A stretch of 38,796 nt of DNA from Phoronis australis (lineage: Eukaryota; Phoronida; Phoronidae), in the NCBI GenBank assembly GCA_002633005.1, contig NMRA01000356.1, positions 1-38,796 of the forward strand, read 5' to 3'. Below the pieces are notes generated by a model. It did no database searches and was not told where the DNA came from. It saw only the letters and a program-made list of their open reading frames with translations. The position numbers and the translations under genes are program-made. Every line of letters begins with the position of its first letter. Positions within the stretch are counted from its first letter, which is position 1. Positions 1 to 12,236 of the stretch are shown here, piece after piece.

Positions 1-2690
1 CTAGTAAATGAAAGCAAACGACGACGGAACTTAACATAACCGAGGTAGAACAATGACTGACTCGGCAGCTCTCACAATCAGACTATATGAAAAGAAATTG
101 GCGCGAAATGCTTGCCTCCTAAAACGTCACTTCTGCAGTAGCGGACGAGTAATTAATAAAATTACGAAAAGCTGTAATTAAGTGGAACATATGTCCAGGA
201 TAACCAACCAACCTTATTTTAGCTCAAAACGACATGGAAAAAGGTTGTCTTCGCCTTTAAGATCATCGAGAAAATGTTTAGATTATGCTCTTTCCTGCCG
301 CGTTAAATACTCACACATTTCAGATCCCAAAATGGACTTCGTTCATGCAGGTACGGCGTTACTGTTCTTCACGACCGCCATTGAAAGCCTCTGGAGCGCA
401 AGTCAAGTTCCCGACGTGAAAGTTGAATTAGTGCTCTCTAACTGACACGTGCATTCGAGTAGCTAAGTTTGCGATTTGAAAAGGGAGAAAACGCCCGTTG
501 AAAAAGTATCCGGGATTTTGCTAGGTCTGACCTGCTACTGGCTGGCATCAAAGTCGTTAAAGATTCAAACTAATTACGAGGGCAAATTCCCTCCGCTTTT
601 TGTTCGCAGCCCAAATTTTGCAACTTAACTCATGTTTGAAAAACGTCTGCGAAAAAAAATCCGTGAAACGATGCTTTAACCGAATAAACAATTCAGTGCA
701 AATTTCATAACAAAAATGTGGTACTTATGCTGTTTACGTACTCAACAATTAGTTTTCCATGAAGTGAATAGCCTCCAAATAATTCCCAACTCCCTCCGTG
801 CGAGTTTCCATCTGGTAAGGGCAAGGTACGCGAAAAATAGGTCAGTCACAAAACGACACGCATGTCACTAGTGTTAATTTTCTTTCGGAGGTATAAAACA
901 AAGCCGGGATATGGTTTTTACATATTGAGAAGACGTTTTTTTGAACGGAATTTGTTGTATAAAATGAGAGTGACACACCATATAGGCTGTGAGTCAATTT
1001 TAAACCACGCGCGGTCGTTTGTAGTGCGATATGATGGGCGCTAGCCTAAATTGTAGGCGGAAATTCTCAAAAGTTGAGGGGGAACGGTTAGCTGATCAGT
1101 GAGCGCTTATTGTGAAACACTTCAAAGGTAGGGAATAGGCTTGTGCGTTAGCATAGTCGTTAACCTGAGTGTTTGCGGTAATAAGATATTAAAAGACTAC
1201 AATGAAACGTCATAATAATACGATTTTGCGAGGCAAACTCCATCTAGTAGGGGTGACTTTCTGCATATCGTTACCACCTACACTGTACCATTTTTAGCCA
1301 CCCGGAATAATTTTGTTTTTAATTGCCCGCTTCAGCTGGAACATCATCGGATTGTTTCTATTGGAGTCTGAACATTTTTACGGCGGCAGTAGTCCGGGGA
1401 GCGAAAAGTTGCCGGAGAGGCGGCGNTACATGTATGCGCCCAATATACATGTACATGTACACGGCTCATACTGTGGCTTGTGCTGAATTATCGTCAGGGT
1501 GTTGCCACTTAGGAACAGTTGATCTTCCACAGACGCAATAGTTCATGCGCTACTGGAATAATTAAAACGCAAACAGAGGAGTGACCGGAGATGCCATATG
1601 CAAATCTACACCGAAACACACAGTGTTTTGCGGTATAATTCGCCCAGCACAGTATCGATTGCTGCAGACTTTTTAAAATTGAATTTGGCTATTACATGAG
1701 ATAAAAATGGCGTTAGGTTTGTGACAAAGCTGGCACGTGGTGACGCATTTGGGACGACTAGCGTCACTGATACTGTCAATTTTATTGAATATGTACATGT
1801 ACTGTACCACATTTTCAGATTGTGTGATTTAGTGCTTAGAATTTTAATGTACGGCCTGGGAGTTCCATTTCATTGACGTCATTTCCTTGACGAGCGCACT
1901 GTGCATTTAAATTTTAGGGGCGCGGGCATTTTACATAAAAAGGACCCACCTGAAACACACTTTCAAGTTATTGTCTTTAATGCATGTTATAATAACTCGA
2001 CTTGCCGTGCAATTATTTTAACGAGATAGCATACATGTATCGTGCACAAAAACGTAGATTCAACAGTTAAATCTCCTTGAAAATTCAACGAGGTAGCTAA
2101 CTCCTTATAACGAGACAGTAAGTTGCTATAAAGAGCCCATATAATCGAGTGAATGGCAAATACTACAATCGACGTGCTCGAAGAAAGCAGGGTCGTCTTT
2201 AATGAGCCCATAGATGTCCATGCCACTAAAAAAATTCGATCCAGTAACTTGCCATCTCTATTACTTCTCCTTGATGACACGGTGACCGCCTACACTGTAA
2301 CTGCTGAGTCTCTAGGTTCTAACACTGTCACTGGCTTCTTAAAGTGTGTCTATAGCCCCAAAACTCAACTAGTGTGTATCTTGGAACAAATATACACTAT
2401 AAGTGTTTAACCTTCGAGAAATGAAGCAACATTGCCAAGTTCAGCTGCTCGTGTAGGCGGCCGACCGAAAAGTTTGATACATAGTTTTAACCTTTCGACA
2501 TCACTTTTGGGCTTAGGGAATGCCCAAAAATGACGGGATATTCTTCTCGAGCTGCATGATGGCTGTCAGAATTACACACGCCATGTCAACACCGTGTCAC
2601 CACTCTTTTCACTCAATTTCTTGAGCTACAGATTAAAATAAGTTTTACACGTCAACGTTTTGTTTGCCAGGTAAAATGTCGGCTTGGGAA
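1..2690. other. Unassigned noncoding DNA
   Basis: No open frame here shows a recognisable domain, and the short ones (60-97 codons) look like chance. There is a single N at 1426, probably a contig join, followed by a short alternating acatgt-rich tract around 1427-1460. I see no RNA gene or clear core promoter. It could be flanking DNA or an intron of a gene outside the window. Confidence 0.5.
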
Positions 2691-2694
2691 CGCA

Positions 2695-3268
2695 ACTCGC
2701 TGGTTCCCTGCGTGCTTAGCCCAGCCAGCACGCAGGTATCACGTAGTGGCACGTGCTTTAGCATTGGTCGATGTAATCTTGGCAGTCATTGGTTAGGTTT
2801 ACAACACCGTGAAACAAATGGCGGACTGTGAACGATTTTTAGCCTTGTCGTTTCTGAAGTGATGTTTAATAGCCGCGTGCTTGAAGCACATACACTGTAC
2901 ATGCACAATAAACACATATTATGTGGCCGATTTAACCGGTGTGTTATTCATACTGTATAACGACACTATCGTAAACAAAAGTCATCGACAGTAGAAAGAT
3001 GTATTCCGAAAAGGCTCAATATTACAATTTCTAGGCTTCACATTTCCTGAACATAATTTTAAGCACCGATTTGTCTGTACAACGGACCACATTTACACTT
3101 CAGTCCATCAGTCATGCCAGTTTGTTTGCGCAAAGCGCTGCCTGTTGAGAATTCGACTAGCCAATCAGAAACGCCGGTGTAAAAAAATTTACAGAGGAAA
3201 TTTAAGTGATACCTGCGTGCTGGCGCGGCTACCGCCCCATCTAGCGGCACGCAGGGAACCAGCGAGGG
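2695..3268. mobile_element. Small non-autonomous element with hairpin-containing inverted ends
   Basis: The two ends are inverted copies of about 20 bp beginning CTCGCTGGTTCCCTGCGTGC. Each end also folds on itself, because CCTGCGTGC is followed after 12 to 27 bases by GCACGCAGG. The interior of about 530 bp has no coding potential. Ends of this type are usual in non-autonomous DNA transposons. I could not find a convincing target-site duplication, so the boundaries and superfamily are uncertain. Confidence 0.5.
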
Positions 3269-3496
3269 CCCAGGTACAGCGCACTAGAAACGATGGTTTT
3301 CATTGGCTGTCAGCTGGCAATTTTTAACCAGGAAGTTTGCTCTGCGCATGCTGACATCCGGTATTACGTTATCAGGTCCAATGAGCTATATCATTATATT
3401 TATCTCATTGATCAGGTCGCTAGGTGTCCCTAGAGTAAAAAGTTATTTTGCGACTGGGTCGCGTTTGAGGTTGGTGGGAACTCTCTGGTGAGGTAG

Positions 3497-3880
3497 TAGT
3501 CTCCTGCACAGACCCTCGAGGTTGGTTGGGGTCTGCTACAGCGCACTTTTCCATCTTGGAATATCATTGGCTGTTCCGATTTCAAGAAACAAGGCATTCC
3601 ATTGGTCAGTTGTATAATAGGTCAAACTAGTTCACCAACATGGCGACTTCTAGTGAAAGAATGTCGGTGGATTTACAGCTGTTTTAATCTCTGTTTTGAT
3701 CGAACTCCTGCATTTCAAAGCTAACGAGTCAAGGAATACATCACCAGTAAGGTATATACGAAACATTTTATGATAATTGTCCAGTATACTATTCTGGATT
3801 CTGAAGTAATGTGATTTTTTATGAAATAATTTGTGGAAGAAATAGGCATTACCTGCCATTACCATTACCCCATTAGGCTA
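3497..3880 (+). repeat. Outer left arm of nested inverted-repeat structure
   Basis: This segment, starting near AGTCTCCTGCACAGACCC, matches the reverse complement of about 9440-9838 with scattered substitutions and small indels. It pairs with the outer part of the right arm. Together with the inner pair (7166-7725 and 8795-9412) it suggests one element with arms of about 1 kb, the left arm being interrupted by about 3.3 kb. The alignment was made by eye, so limits are accurate to tens of bases only. Confidence 0.6.
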
Positions 3881-4001
3881 GGGACGTGACAAAATTTTTT
3901 TTCAAAACTTACCATTAATTTTGATGTCATTAGAAAGCTCTCGTCAAGAGCTTTCCAAAGCTATCTTTTTTACATTTGTACCTAAAATACTTCCAGAGAT
4001 A

Positions 4002-4428
4002 TTGCATTGTAACGATCACTTTTGAAGCTACTAATTTTCCTATTGTTTTTGCCCAAAACATGACGCATTATATTAGTATTTTTTACAACATATAATCACA
4101 ACTTCGCCAGTTCTCAACTAATTTAAATGAAACTTTTTTTTTGTTTGAAAGATAATAATGTTTAGAATCTGGTTTGATAAACACCAAAACAATTCTCGAT
4201 TGGAATGATTAACTTATTGTAATTACGTTAATTAGTCAAGAGAAAATTCTCGCAATTCTTTCTCTAGATGTAACACTAATAGGATTCTAAAGCTACGGGA
4301 GCTTAATTAAGAGTAACAATACATAAAAATACAACCTTTTTGTTCATTATGCGCAGAAAATAAGTATTAATTAGTAATCAACTAATTACCAAAACGGACT
4401 TGAATAACCATAGTATCATCTTTATTGT
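4002..4428. repeat. Direct duplicate, copy 1 (probable unmerged contig overlap)
   Basis: This 427-bp block is repeated at 4430-4855, separated only by the single N at 4429. The copies differ at about six positions (substitutions and a poly-T length difference), roughly 1 to 1.5 percent, a plausible level for two alleles. A single N exactly at the junction points to an assembly artefact rather than a biological tandem duplication. Confidence 0.8.
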
Positions 4429-4429
4429 N

Positions 4430-4855
4430 TTGCATTGTAACGATCACTTTTGAAGCTACTAATTTTCCTATTGTTTTTGCCCAAAACATGACGCATTATA
4501 TTAGTATTTTTTACAACATATAATCACAACTTCGCCAGTTCTCCACTAATTTAAATGAAACTTTTTTTTGTTTGAAAGATAATAATGTTTAGAATCTGGT
4601 TTGATAAACACCAAAACAATTCTCGATTGGAATGATTAACTTATTGTAATTACGTTAATAAGTCAAGAGAAAATTCTCGCAATTCTTTCTCTAGATGTAA
4701 CACTAATAGGATTCTAAAGCTACGGGAGCTTAATTAAGAGTAACAATTCATAAAAATACAACCTTTTTGTTAATTATACGCAGAAAATAAGTATTAATTA
4801 GTAATCAACTAATTACCAAAACGGACTTGAATAACCATAGTATCATCTTTATTGT
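4430..4855. repeat. Direct duplicate, copy 2 (probable unmerged contig overlap)
   Basis: Second copy of 4002-4428, beginning immediately after the N at 4429. The noncoding sequence is AT-rich and shows no gene. Confidence 0.8.
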
Positions 4856-5714
4856 AAGTACATGAACACTTTATATAACAAGAGCAATGCGGAACTGAAA
4901 AGCAAGTCAATGCTCTCCTCAATGTGAGCACACCACCCTTCATTACGATTCTAAACGTAGTTTGGAGCAGAGCGATGTGGGCAATGTATGAGACATTGTG
5001 TGATACCCAACAAAGCACAGACACTTCAAACACTGATGCACGCAGTAGAAGATGTGGATGAGTGTCCAATTTTGTAGAATGAGTGTGTTTTGATTTCAAA
5101 ACATTATTGATGTCAAAAGTGATGCAAAATTGACTTACAACTTTAAGAAAAAGAAAAAATATATACATAAATGTCAAATCCATCCGAAAATATGAAGGCG
5201 TCATTATCTCTTTCATAGAGCTTATATGCTGAATTTCGTGAAGATTCATCAAGGAACTCGCATGACACCGAGGCAATCGTAAGAAATAATAAAAACTTGC
5301 CACCGAGGCAATCGTAAAAAAATATAAAAAATTGTCACTACGGGTCACCACAGTAGTCGAACCTGCCCAGAAATCAGCGTCAGCTGTAGCCTTCTCATCA
5401 TTATGATCATTTGAGAAATTTTGCAAACAGGAAAGCCGATGTCACCAACGTACTCATTTTTTAAATTGCCAGTAGGTGGTGCAAAATATGCCATTATTTG
5501 ATAATGAAATAAACAAATAATAACGGTAATGATGAAATATTACCCTACTCATTTACACAAAAAAGTCTTGTAAAACAAGACTTGCCAAATTGTAATGGTA
5601 ACTGGCACACCGGAAGACCCGGGATTGTTTGTAAACTAGTAATTCATCAGCATATTCACAACGTAACAAAACATAGCATCCTCAACATAAGTACCCTACC
5701 AGCCCAATACGTGT
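4856..5714. other. Unassigned noncoding DNA inside the left arm interruption
   Basis: A long open frame runs on the minus strand from 5426 to 4809, but it shows no recognisable domain, has low-complexity hydrophobic stretches and runs into the duplicated block at the contig join, so I do not call it a gene. A roughly 30-bp motif containing caccgaggcaatcgtaa occurs twice at about 5262-5330. Confidence 0.4.
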
Positions 5715-5728
5715 TGTGACACTTTTTC

Positions 5729-5925
5729 TCAGCATAAAACTAAATCTTTATTAACAAAATCTGCAGCTAATTCATATTTATGTACATCATAGTCCAAAGC
5801 AGAGTCTTCATCTTTTTCTTCTTGCCAATAAGTTATAAATGTATTTTTGCTCTTCCAGGTACTGACGAGCTAAGCCAGGTTTATCAGAAACTAGCGACAG
5901 CTTTCTTTTCTTTTTTGGTGGCATC
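5729..5925 (-). pseudogene. Possible remnant of a small coding exon with a basic nuclear-signal-like start
   Basis: On the minus strand a pyrimidine-rich tract ends in TTTTCAG just before 5925, followed by ATG at 5924 and a reading frame beginning MPPKKKRKLS, whose PKKKRK is a classic nuclear-localisation type run. This frame stops after 38 codons at 5808. An overlapping frame then stays open to a stop at 5729-5731 and encodes an acidic stretch (EEKDEDSALDYDVHKYE). The two together look like one coding segment broken by a frameshift. I do not recognise the family; a transposon-encoded protein is plausible because the surroundings are transposon-derived. Chance cannot be excluded. Confidence 0.25.
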
Positions 5926-6844
5926 CTGAAAACAAAAAAAAATATTGAAATTTGTGATTCTGAATGTTTATACAATGTACCAAGGAAAGTCCTTTTTGCA
6001 AATGCAAAAGGTAATTGTACTCCACTGGCTGTGTATTAAAATGAACTAAAAATTGGCTAACAATAATGCACTTCATTTCAGCACTGAAAACACTTTGATG
6101 AAATGTTGTTTTGAAAAAATGACATCTAATATCAGTTATCAAAGAAGTTTGTTTCCATCTAAGTTTCTTGAGGTGAGATTGTAAAGAAACCACTTTTACC
6201 ATAAAAATATGTTGAAAACAAAGAACAAAATTTCAAATTGAAATTTATCAAGCAAGTTTGAAATAACAAGAACAATGAAAATGCATTGATGAAATCATTT
6301 CTTCTGTCAATATGAATATAAAGAATTTCAAAAATGTTCACAAAAGGCTAGCTCATCCAGCAATGTGCACTGTTTACATTCATCAGTCAGCTGTTCTTTG
6401 TTTGGCAGCCGCGGTTCATTTATTTAACAAATAAACCAATCACATTGTCAGAACCATGTCACGTGACCTGGCTTCCTGCGACAAAAATCAACAAGAATCA
6501 TTGTATTTAGACCACAAATAACAATTAATATCTCCAAATATAAATCTAACTTGTACTTGGCGAGTTTCAAAACGCAAAACAATTGCAGAAAAGGAACAGG
6601 TCATGAGAAAAAAAGATTCGTTTCAAGACCAAGCAAATTTCCGTTCATCCAACATGGCCGTAACACTACAAATCCGAGTACCTTAGTGGGGGATTGAAAA
6701 AAGCTATGAGGGCATCGATAGATTTTCATAAAAATCGGCACGTAGATTCATAAAGGGTTAAATTCATGCGATGTGATGTATTCATACAACAATGTAACTT
6801 ACCTGAAGAAATGCGATGACTTGACGATGAACAACAACTTTCCT
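5926..6844. other. Unassigned AT-rich DNA
   Basis: No supported gene. The only points of note are the possible splice acceptor tract at 5926-5945 (minus strand) and an E-box type CACGTG near 6460. The stretch lies inside the roughly 3.3-kb interruption of the left inverted-repeat arm. Confidence 0.4.
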
Positions 6845-6957
6845 ACTCGAACCACAGGCGTCCTCAGCTTCTGATCGTCCCCAATACACTACACTTAGTA
6901 GTATTATATGTAGTGTATTGGGGACGATCAGAAGCTGAGGACGCCTGTGACTCGAAC
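6845..6957. mobile_element. Perfect palindromic MITE with 8-bp target-site duplication
   Basis: The element proper is 6853-6949 (97 bp). It has two perfectly complementary 41-bp arms (6853-6893 and 6909-6949) around a 15-base loop, with termini CACAGGCGTCC. It is flanked on both sides by the direct repeat ACTCGAAC (6845-6852 and 6950-6957), an 8-bp target-site duplication. Eight-bp duplications are known for hAT and P-type transposons, so it is a non-autonomous member of such a family. Perfect arms suggest a young insertion or ongoing arm homogenisation. A related single terminus lies at 10350. Confidence 0.88.
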
Positions 6958-7165
6958 AGCATGGGAATGAAAACGTGAAAACAACTTATTTCATGACGTA
7001 TACATTCAGAAATCTGTGCTCTACGTCATCAAAACCTTCGGTGCTTTGTTCCTACAGTTTTTACGGAGAGCAAGTGGATTTTCGAGGGGTAGGTTGAAAC
7101 AATGGTTAATCAGTGGTGACCGCCATTATTGGAGAACCAATCAGCGATTAGATAAGATTATGTCA

Positions 7166-7725
7166 TAGCGGGAAAGGACTAGCTGAGTGCGTCGCGGCCA
7201 CGGGAGATTGTCTCGATCTTTTCAGAGCACACCCTCTCTTATGTTAACATGTTCATGTGCGTTATATAAGCTTCCGTGAATGCCGTGAAGGTTGAACTGG
7301 TGGGTCAGATAAGGATATAATACACTGTCACTGCCACAGTTGTCACTTCTAACAGAAGTTAGGAGCATAAAAATACAGTCAATGGTCCTAAACACACAAA
7401 CATTAATCACTCTAGCAAAAGTGTTATAATGACTGATTTTATAGCTTTTGGCGGTGCCATTCAGCAGTGCCTTTGACTGCCATCGTACAGTCATACGGAG
7501 TATTCAAATATTTCGGACGTTGTTTGTTGCTGTGAAATTATGATTATACCCATTCTTTTCTATAATCAGCAAGATAAAACCTCACCCTTTTGTGAGTTGG
7601 CACAGTGATTAAAACTGACCCATTTTGGTGAGAGCCTAAATGAAAGAGTCAACATTTCTGATAAAGTAATTACGCAAAGTTATTATTTACAGGGAATTGA
7701 ATTTCAGCAAGAATCTCTCTGGGCT
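7166..7725 (+). repeat. Inner left arm of nested inverted-repeat structure
   Basis: Matches the reverse complement of 8795-9412 over most of its length at an estimated 80 to 85 percent identity. Examples are the segments around 7240-7300 against 9249-9345, 7340-7390 against 9150-9190, and 7590-7720 against 8797-8940. The spacer (7726-8794) has open frames but no domain I can defend. The divergence indicates an old foldback-type or long-TIR transposon. Confidence 0.75.
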
Positions 7726-8794
7726 GTATTCTTTTTAACACAACAAGCCTCAGTTGTATATGAAACCTTCAGTGGTTTTGGTGGAAAAATGGATCATTTT
7801 ATACAGTTCAAACCAAAAAGTAAATATTTTTGTGTGGAATTTGTTTGGAAATTCATGCTGACTTTTGTAATGCCCGAGTCACTGATCAGAGGGGCACATT
7901 TGGTCATATGCAATCTATACATGCGTCCTCTCTCTCCTGGACCTCGACTCGTCGACTGTTTCATTTTTTGCTTTCCACATTCACATAACATCAAGTGTTG
8001 CAGTTTGCAACAATCATCTATTAATTTCAGTCTAATTGCAAAACAATGTCTCGGAACCATTCTAAAACATTCCGAAACTACTAAGGTTCGCGGTAATCAA
8101 AGCATCCTGGAGTGACATTGTAACCAAGTGGATTTAAAAACTTGGTTCGTTGAAATGACTAGTTGCAAAAACATCTCACATTTCAAAATTGGGAGCTCAG
8201 GGTACTTCAAAGATTTTGAGTTGGGTCACTTAACGCGAATTGACGGTTTCGTGCGCGTTAGATGGGTTGGATTGTTATCCAGGCAATAGTCACTCACTGG
8301 CAATCCGCATTTTGAGAACAAGTTTTAATGTCTGCTATTCAGTGAAAAACAGGTTCCTGTTATGCAGTTGAAAACACTGCATGGTTCTCAAAGTGGGGGT
8401 CCCCTGTATGTGACTATTACCATTGTGTTTGCTCATTGTTTTGAACAACATGCTAGTGTGTCATTCTTGTGGTTAGGATCTACATAATACAGCAGTGATT
8501 TTAGTCAACATTTTGGTCTTTTCGAACAGTTTTTCAAAATTACAAATTTGACTCTTATTGAGGGGGCCTCCTCGTGGCAAGAGTTGGGCAGTGTGAATTG
8601 CTTCAGAACATTTGCACTGGCAAACACCCTCACATTGACATCATTAATGTGTTCCTAGAAATAGTATACCCATAAGCTACAAAACACACAACATGCCAAG
8701 AAATTTATCTAACCATTGGGAACTTTATTTTGCTGATGTATTGATTAGAAATGTGGTTTAGTTTAGCGATAGACTGAAGTACTAAGTCTGGGTA
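7726..8794. other. Spacer between the inverted arms
   Basis: About 1.07 kb separating the inner arms. Open frames of about 108 (+) and 88 (-) codons overlap on opposite strands near 7790-8115, and neither shows a recognisable domain. It is probably the internal part of the long-TIR element, without an intact transposase. Confidence 0.45.
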
Positions 8795-9838
8795 TTAACA
8801 TAGCCCAGAGAGCTTTTTGCGGAAATTCAATTCCTTGTAAATAATAACTTTGCATAATTATTTTATCAGAAAAGTTGACTCTTCCATTGAGGCTCTCACC
8901 AAAATGGGTCAGTTTTAATCACTGTGCCAACTCAAAAAAGGGTGAGGTTTTATCTTGCTGACTATACAAAAGGGTGTGTATAATCCTAATTTCACAGCAA
9001 CAAAAACCCTCTGAAATAATTGAATACTCTGTACGACTGTAGGATGGCAGTCGGAGACAGAGGCACTGTTGAATGGCACCGACAAAAGCAATGTCAGTCA
9101 TTATAAAACTATTGCTAGACTGGTTAATGTTTGAGTGTTTAGGACCATTGACTGTATTTTTATGCTCCTAACTTCTGTGGGTAGTGACAAGTATGCCAGT
9201 GTACTATACATTACAATGACAATGTCATGAATAGCAGTATTTCAGCACATATCCTTATCTAACCCAATAATTCAACCTTCACGGTAATCACGGGAGCTTA
9301 CATAACGTACATGTCTACATGAACATGTTAACATACGAGACGGTGTGCCCTGAAAAGATCGAGGCAAGTCCCGTGGCCACGGCGCACTTAGCTACTCCTT
9401 TCCCGCTATTCGGTGCTATAGTGTGCCTAAAATGGCTGTTGTTGTGAATGGCCTAATCAGCTAAATGGCTATCTCTTCCACAAATTATTTCGTAAAAAAT
9501 CACATCACTTCAGAGTACAGCATAGTATACAAGATAATAATTATCATTAAATGTTTCGTATACGTTACTGCTGAATTGATGTATTCCTTAACTCGTTAGC
9601 TTTGAAATGCGGAAGTTTGACGAGAACAGAGAGATTTAAACAGCTATAAATCCATCAAAATTCTTCCCTTACTGGATGTCGCCATGTTGGTGAACTAGTT
9701 TGACCTATAATTCAAATGACCAATAGAATGCCTTGTTTCGTGAAATCGGAATAGCCAATGACATTCCAAGAATGCATATGGAAAAGTGCGCTGTAGCAGA
9801 CCCCAACCAACCTCGAGGGTCTGTGCAGGAGACTAACA
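8795..9838 (-). repeat. Right arm of nested inverted-repeat structure
   Basis: This roughly 1-kb arm is continuous: 8795-9412 pairs with 7166-7725 and 9440-9838 pairs with 3497-3880. Its outer end carries the inverted form of the 3497 terminus (GGGTCTGTGCAGGAGACT). I found no clean target-site duplication at either end. The unbroken right arm against a split left arm implies that about 3.3 kb was inserted or rearranged into the left arm after the element formed. Confidence 0.6.
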
Positions 9839-11940
9839 AGTCATCGGGAGGGCTGTTCTCAGTGAGTGGTCTTTTGAACTTGGATTTGGCAACAACCAAG
9901 CAATGGTCAGATTAACANTGACTTCTCTTTGTCGACTGTGTTGACTTTAAGGTCAATATCTTCGCACAGGAACGTCTAATCGAAATGGTTTTTTGGCAAA
10001 TTATTCATCATAAAAAGTTCTTTAAAATGATGTATTACATGTCTATTTACGTTTCTTAGTTTTGAAATAATAATATTTTGAACTCGCAGATTCAATTTGA
10101 CAGAATTTTTACCAAAAATTTGACACGAAAATGACATTTTCTCCGGAACCATAAGTCCAATTTAAAAAAATTTACTATCGTTATTTTAGTCTTGAAAAGA
10201 GCTTTCTAATGATGTATATTACATGCACATTTTCTAAAATTTTAGAAAAATGCTGTTCTCCCTACTAGAGGCCTAGCTAGTGAACCTGCAGTAATACAAC
10301 AATTATATCCGACTAGTGCCCAAAAACGCAAAATCGGCGCTTTTAAACCCACAGGCGTCCTCGGCTTCTGATCGTCCCCAATACAACCTAGCCAATGGCA
10401 AAACTACCACTTCCCTGCCGATGTTCGATCGATCGGAAAGCCAACATTAGATTCCGAAAACGAATTTCCTACGATTCGAAAAATGCGGTCCAAAATTACT
10501 GTCAACCAACTAGGTTTTTTGCAAATCAGGACTACCTGGCTGATGTTAATCTGTTCTCCGACCGATGTAAAATAAAGCATCTCGAATCTTGAAATCTATC
10601 TACCCAGCAATGCACAATTTCAACAGGGGGCCACCATCTTTAAGGACAGTGCAGCTGCAGCCAAGCAAGTGATCTTTTTTCATTCTCAGCATGTTCACAA
10701 GTACAAACAAACCACATTCTCTTGCCTCAACTACAACATCTAACTAAAAAATTCCCCCAATCCTGGCTTACCCCTACATTTTGATATTTTGGAACTGTAA
10801 ATTGGCCGCGGCCGCAGCGTACCTCATCTCACTCGTTCTAACTCCATTTTGGTTGTGTATAGCAGTCCTAACGAGTCCCGATCTATGATGAGTATGACAT
10901 TAGTAACACACTAGGTTTTGTTAGTGTTTAGAGCCTAGTAGGGCCTAAGTGAACAAAAGGTTGGTCTACTCCGGAACTGGGTTTTATCAACGAACCTATA
11001 CCTTTTTTTAACGACGATCTCTGGACTGGTTTGGGTTTTACCCAATATAAGCGCGTCACGACGCTGGGTTTTACCCGGTTACGGCGTGTCAAAAGGTGCT
11101 CCCTTCTGTCAAAACTAACTAAGATTAGAAATGATTTCATAGCTTGAGAAAAACTCCAGAGTGTAAATGGAGATGTATGTATGTAAAGTATGTATGCACG
11201 TACCAGGCTTATTAAGTAGGCCTACTGCAGTGGCCTGGACCTGGGGAATTTAATTCCAAATGAAGATGACAGAAGATGTATGTATAATTATGTAGCCGGT
11301 TGATATTGTACTGGCACTGGGGAATTCCAAAAAGTTTTATTGATTTCCATCTCAAGTCATGCAGATCAAAATGTAATGAAACTGTTTTGGAAGAGCATAT
11401 CTGAGAAAAAAAGAACATACAGGTCCATGGCGACTTTTGAAAAGTGACTTAAACTAAAGGTAATTATATGTAGAATACATGGAACTTGTTGCTTAATTGT
11501 AACAGTTGATACCGGGATATTTTCAGATTTCTTTGACTTTTGATTTAGCTTATGAGCCTGCAGCCTGCGATGAAAACCAGAAAGCGCCCCTTTTTACGAA
11601 GAAGAGGGACCATGCAGATTCGTGCATAAAAGGAATGTATGTACCATATTACCCAGAATATAAGGCCATACGGCTTTGTAGGCCTAATAATTCATTTTTT
11701 TATAACACTTAATGCTAATAACCTATAACATAAGGCCACGACCATTATTTTGGATATCACTCATAAGGCGAGTATGTCTAGTACCATCAATGTCAATACG
11801 ACCGTCCCAACTGAAATGTTAGCTAAGAGGTTATGTTTGAATAAATAATATACAACCAACTCTGGAAGTTGATATCTCTTGTAGCCTTTGCTTGTATTTT
11901 GGTAGAAAATACTCTTCATTACCGACTGTCATGACCGAAA
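9839..11940. other. Unassigned noncoding DNA with a lone MITE-type terminus
   Basis: Contains a single N at 9918 (probable contig join), an 18-bp palindrome near 10241 (TTTCTAAAATTTTAGAAA), and at about 10350-10386 one copy of the terminus of the 6853 MITE (CACAGGCGTCCTCGGC...), with no partner terminus downstream, so a truncated or much longer relative. A NotI-type GCGGCCGC lies near 10807. No gene is supported. Confidence 0.45.
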
Positions 11941-12236
11941 CCAGTTGTACAACAAATCCGTATAAAGGTGCACCAGTTATACAACAAATCCTTATAAAGG
12001 TGCACCAGTTATACGACAAATCTTTATAAAGGCGCACCAGTTATACGACAAATCCTTATAAAGGTGCACCAGTTATATGACAAATCCTTATAAAGGTGCA
12101 CCAGTTATACGTCAAATCCTTATAATGGTGCACCAGTTATATGACAAATCCTTATATAGGTGCACCAGTTATACGTCAAATCCTTATAATGGTGCACCAG
12201 TTATAGAACAAGCCCTTACAGAGGTGCACCAGTTAT
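11941..12236. repeat. 32-bp minisatellite, about 9 copies
   Basis: Units begin CCAGTTATACGACAAATCC and recur every 32 bp from 11941 to 12228, with a partial unit to 12236. Units differ by a few substitutions. There are no intervening spacers, so this is a tandem array and not CRISPR. It lies about 1.3 kb upstream of the TRAF start codon. Confidence 0.92.

Noticed and set aside
4809-5426. 205-codon open frame on the minus strand as a gene
   Set aside because: No recognisable domain, biased low-complexity composition, and its end runs into the duplicated block at a contig join.
7789-8115. piggyBac-like transposase fragment (phrase resembling FxQFKPKS)
   Set aside because: Only a few residues agree, no catalytic Asp pattern follows, and there are no TTAA-flanked ends.
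11941-12236. CRISPR-like 32-bp repeats
   Set aside because: Units are directly adjacent with no unique spacers, and the genome is eukaryotic; it is a minisatellite.
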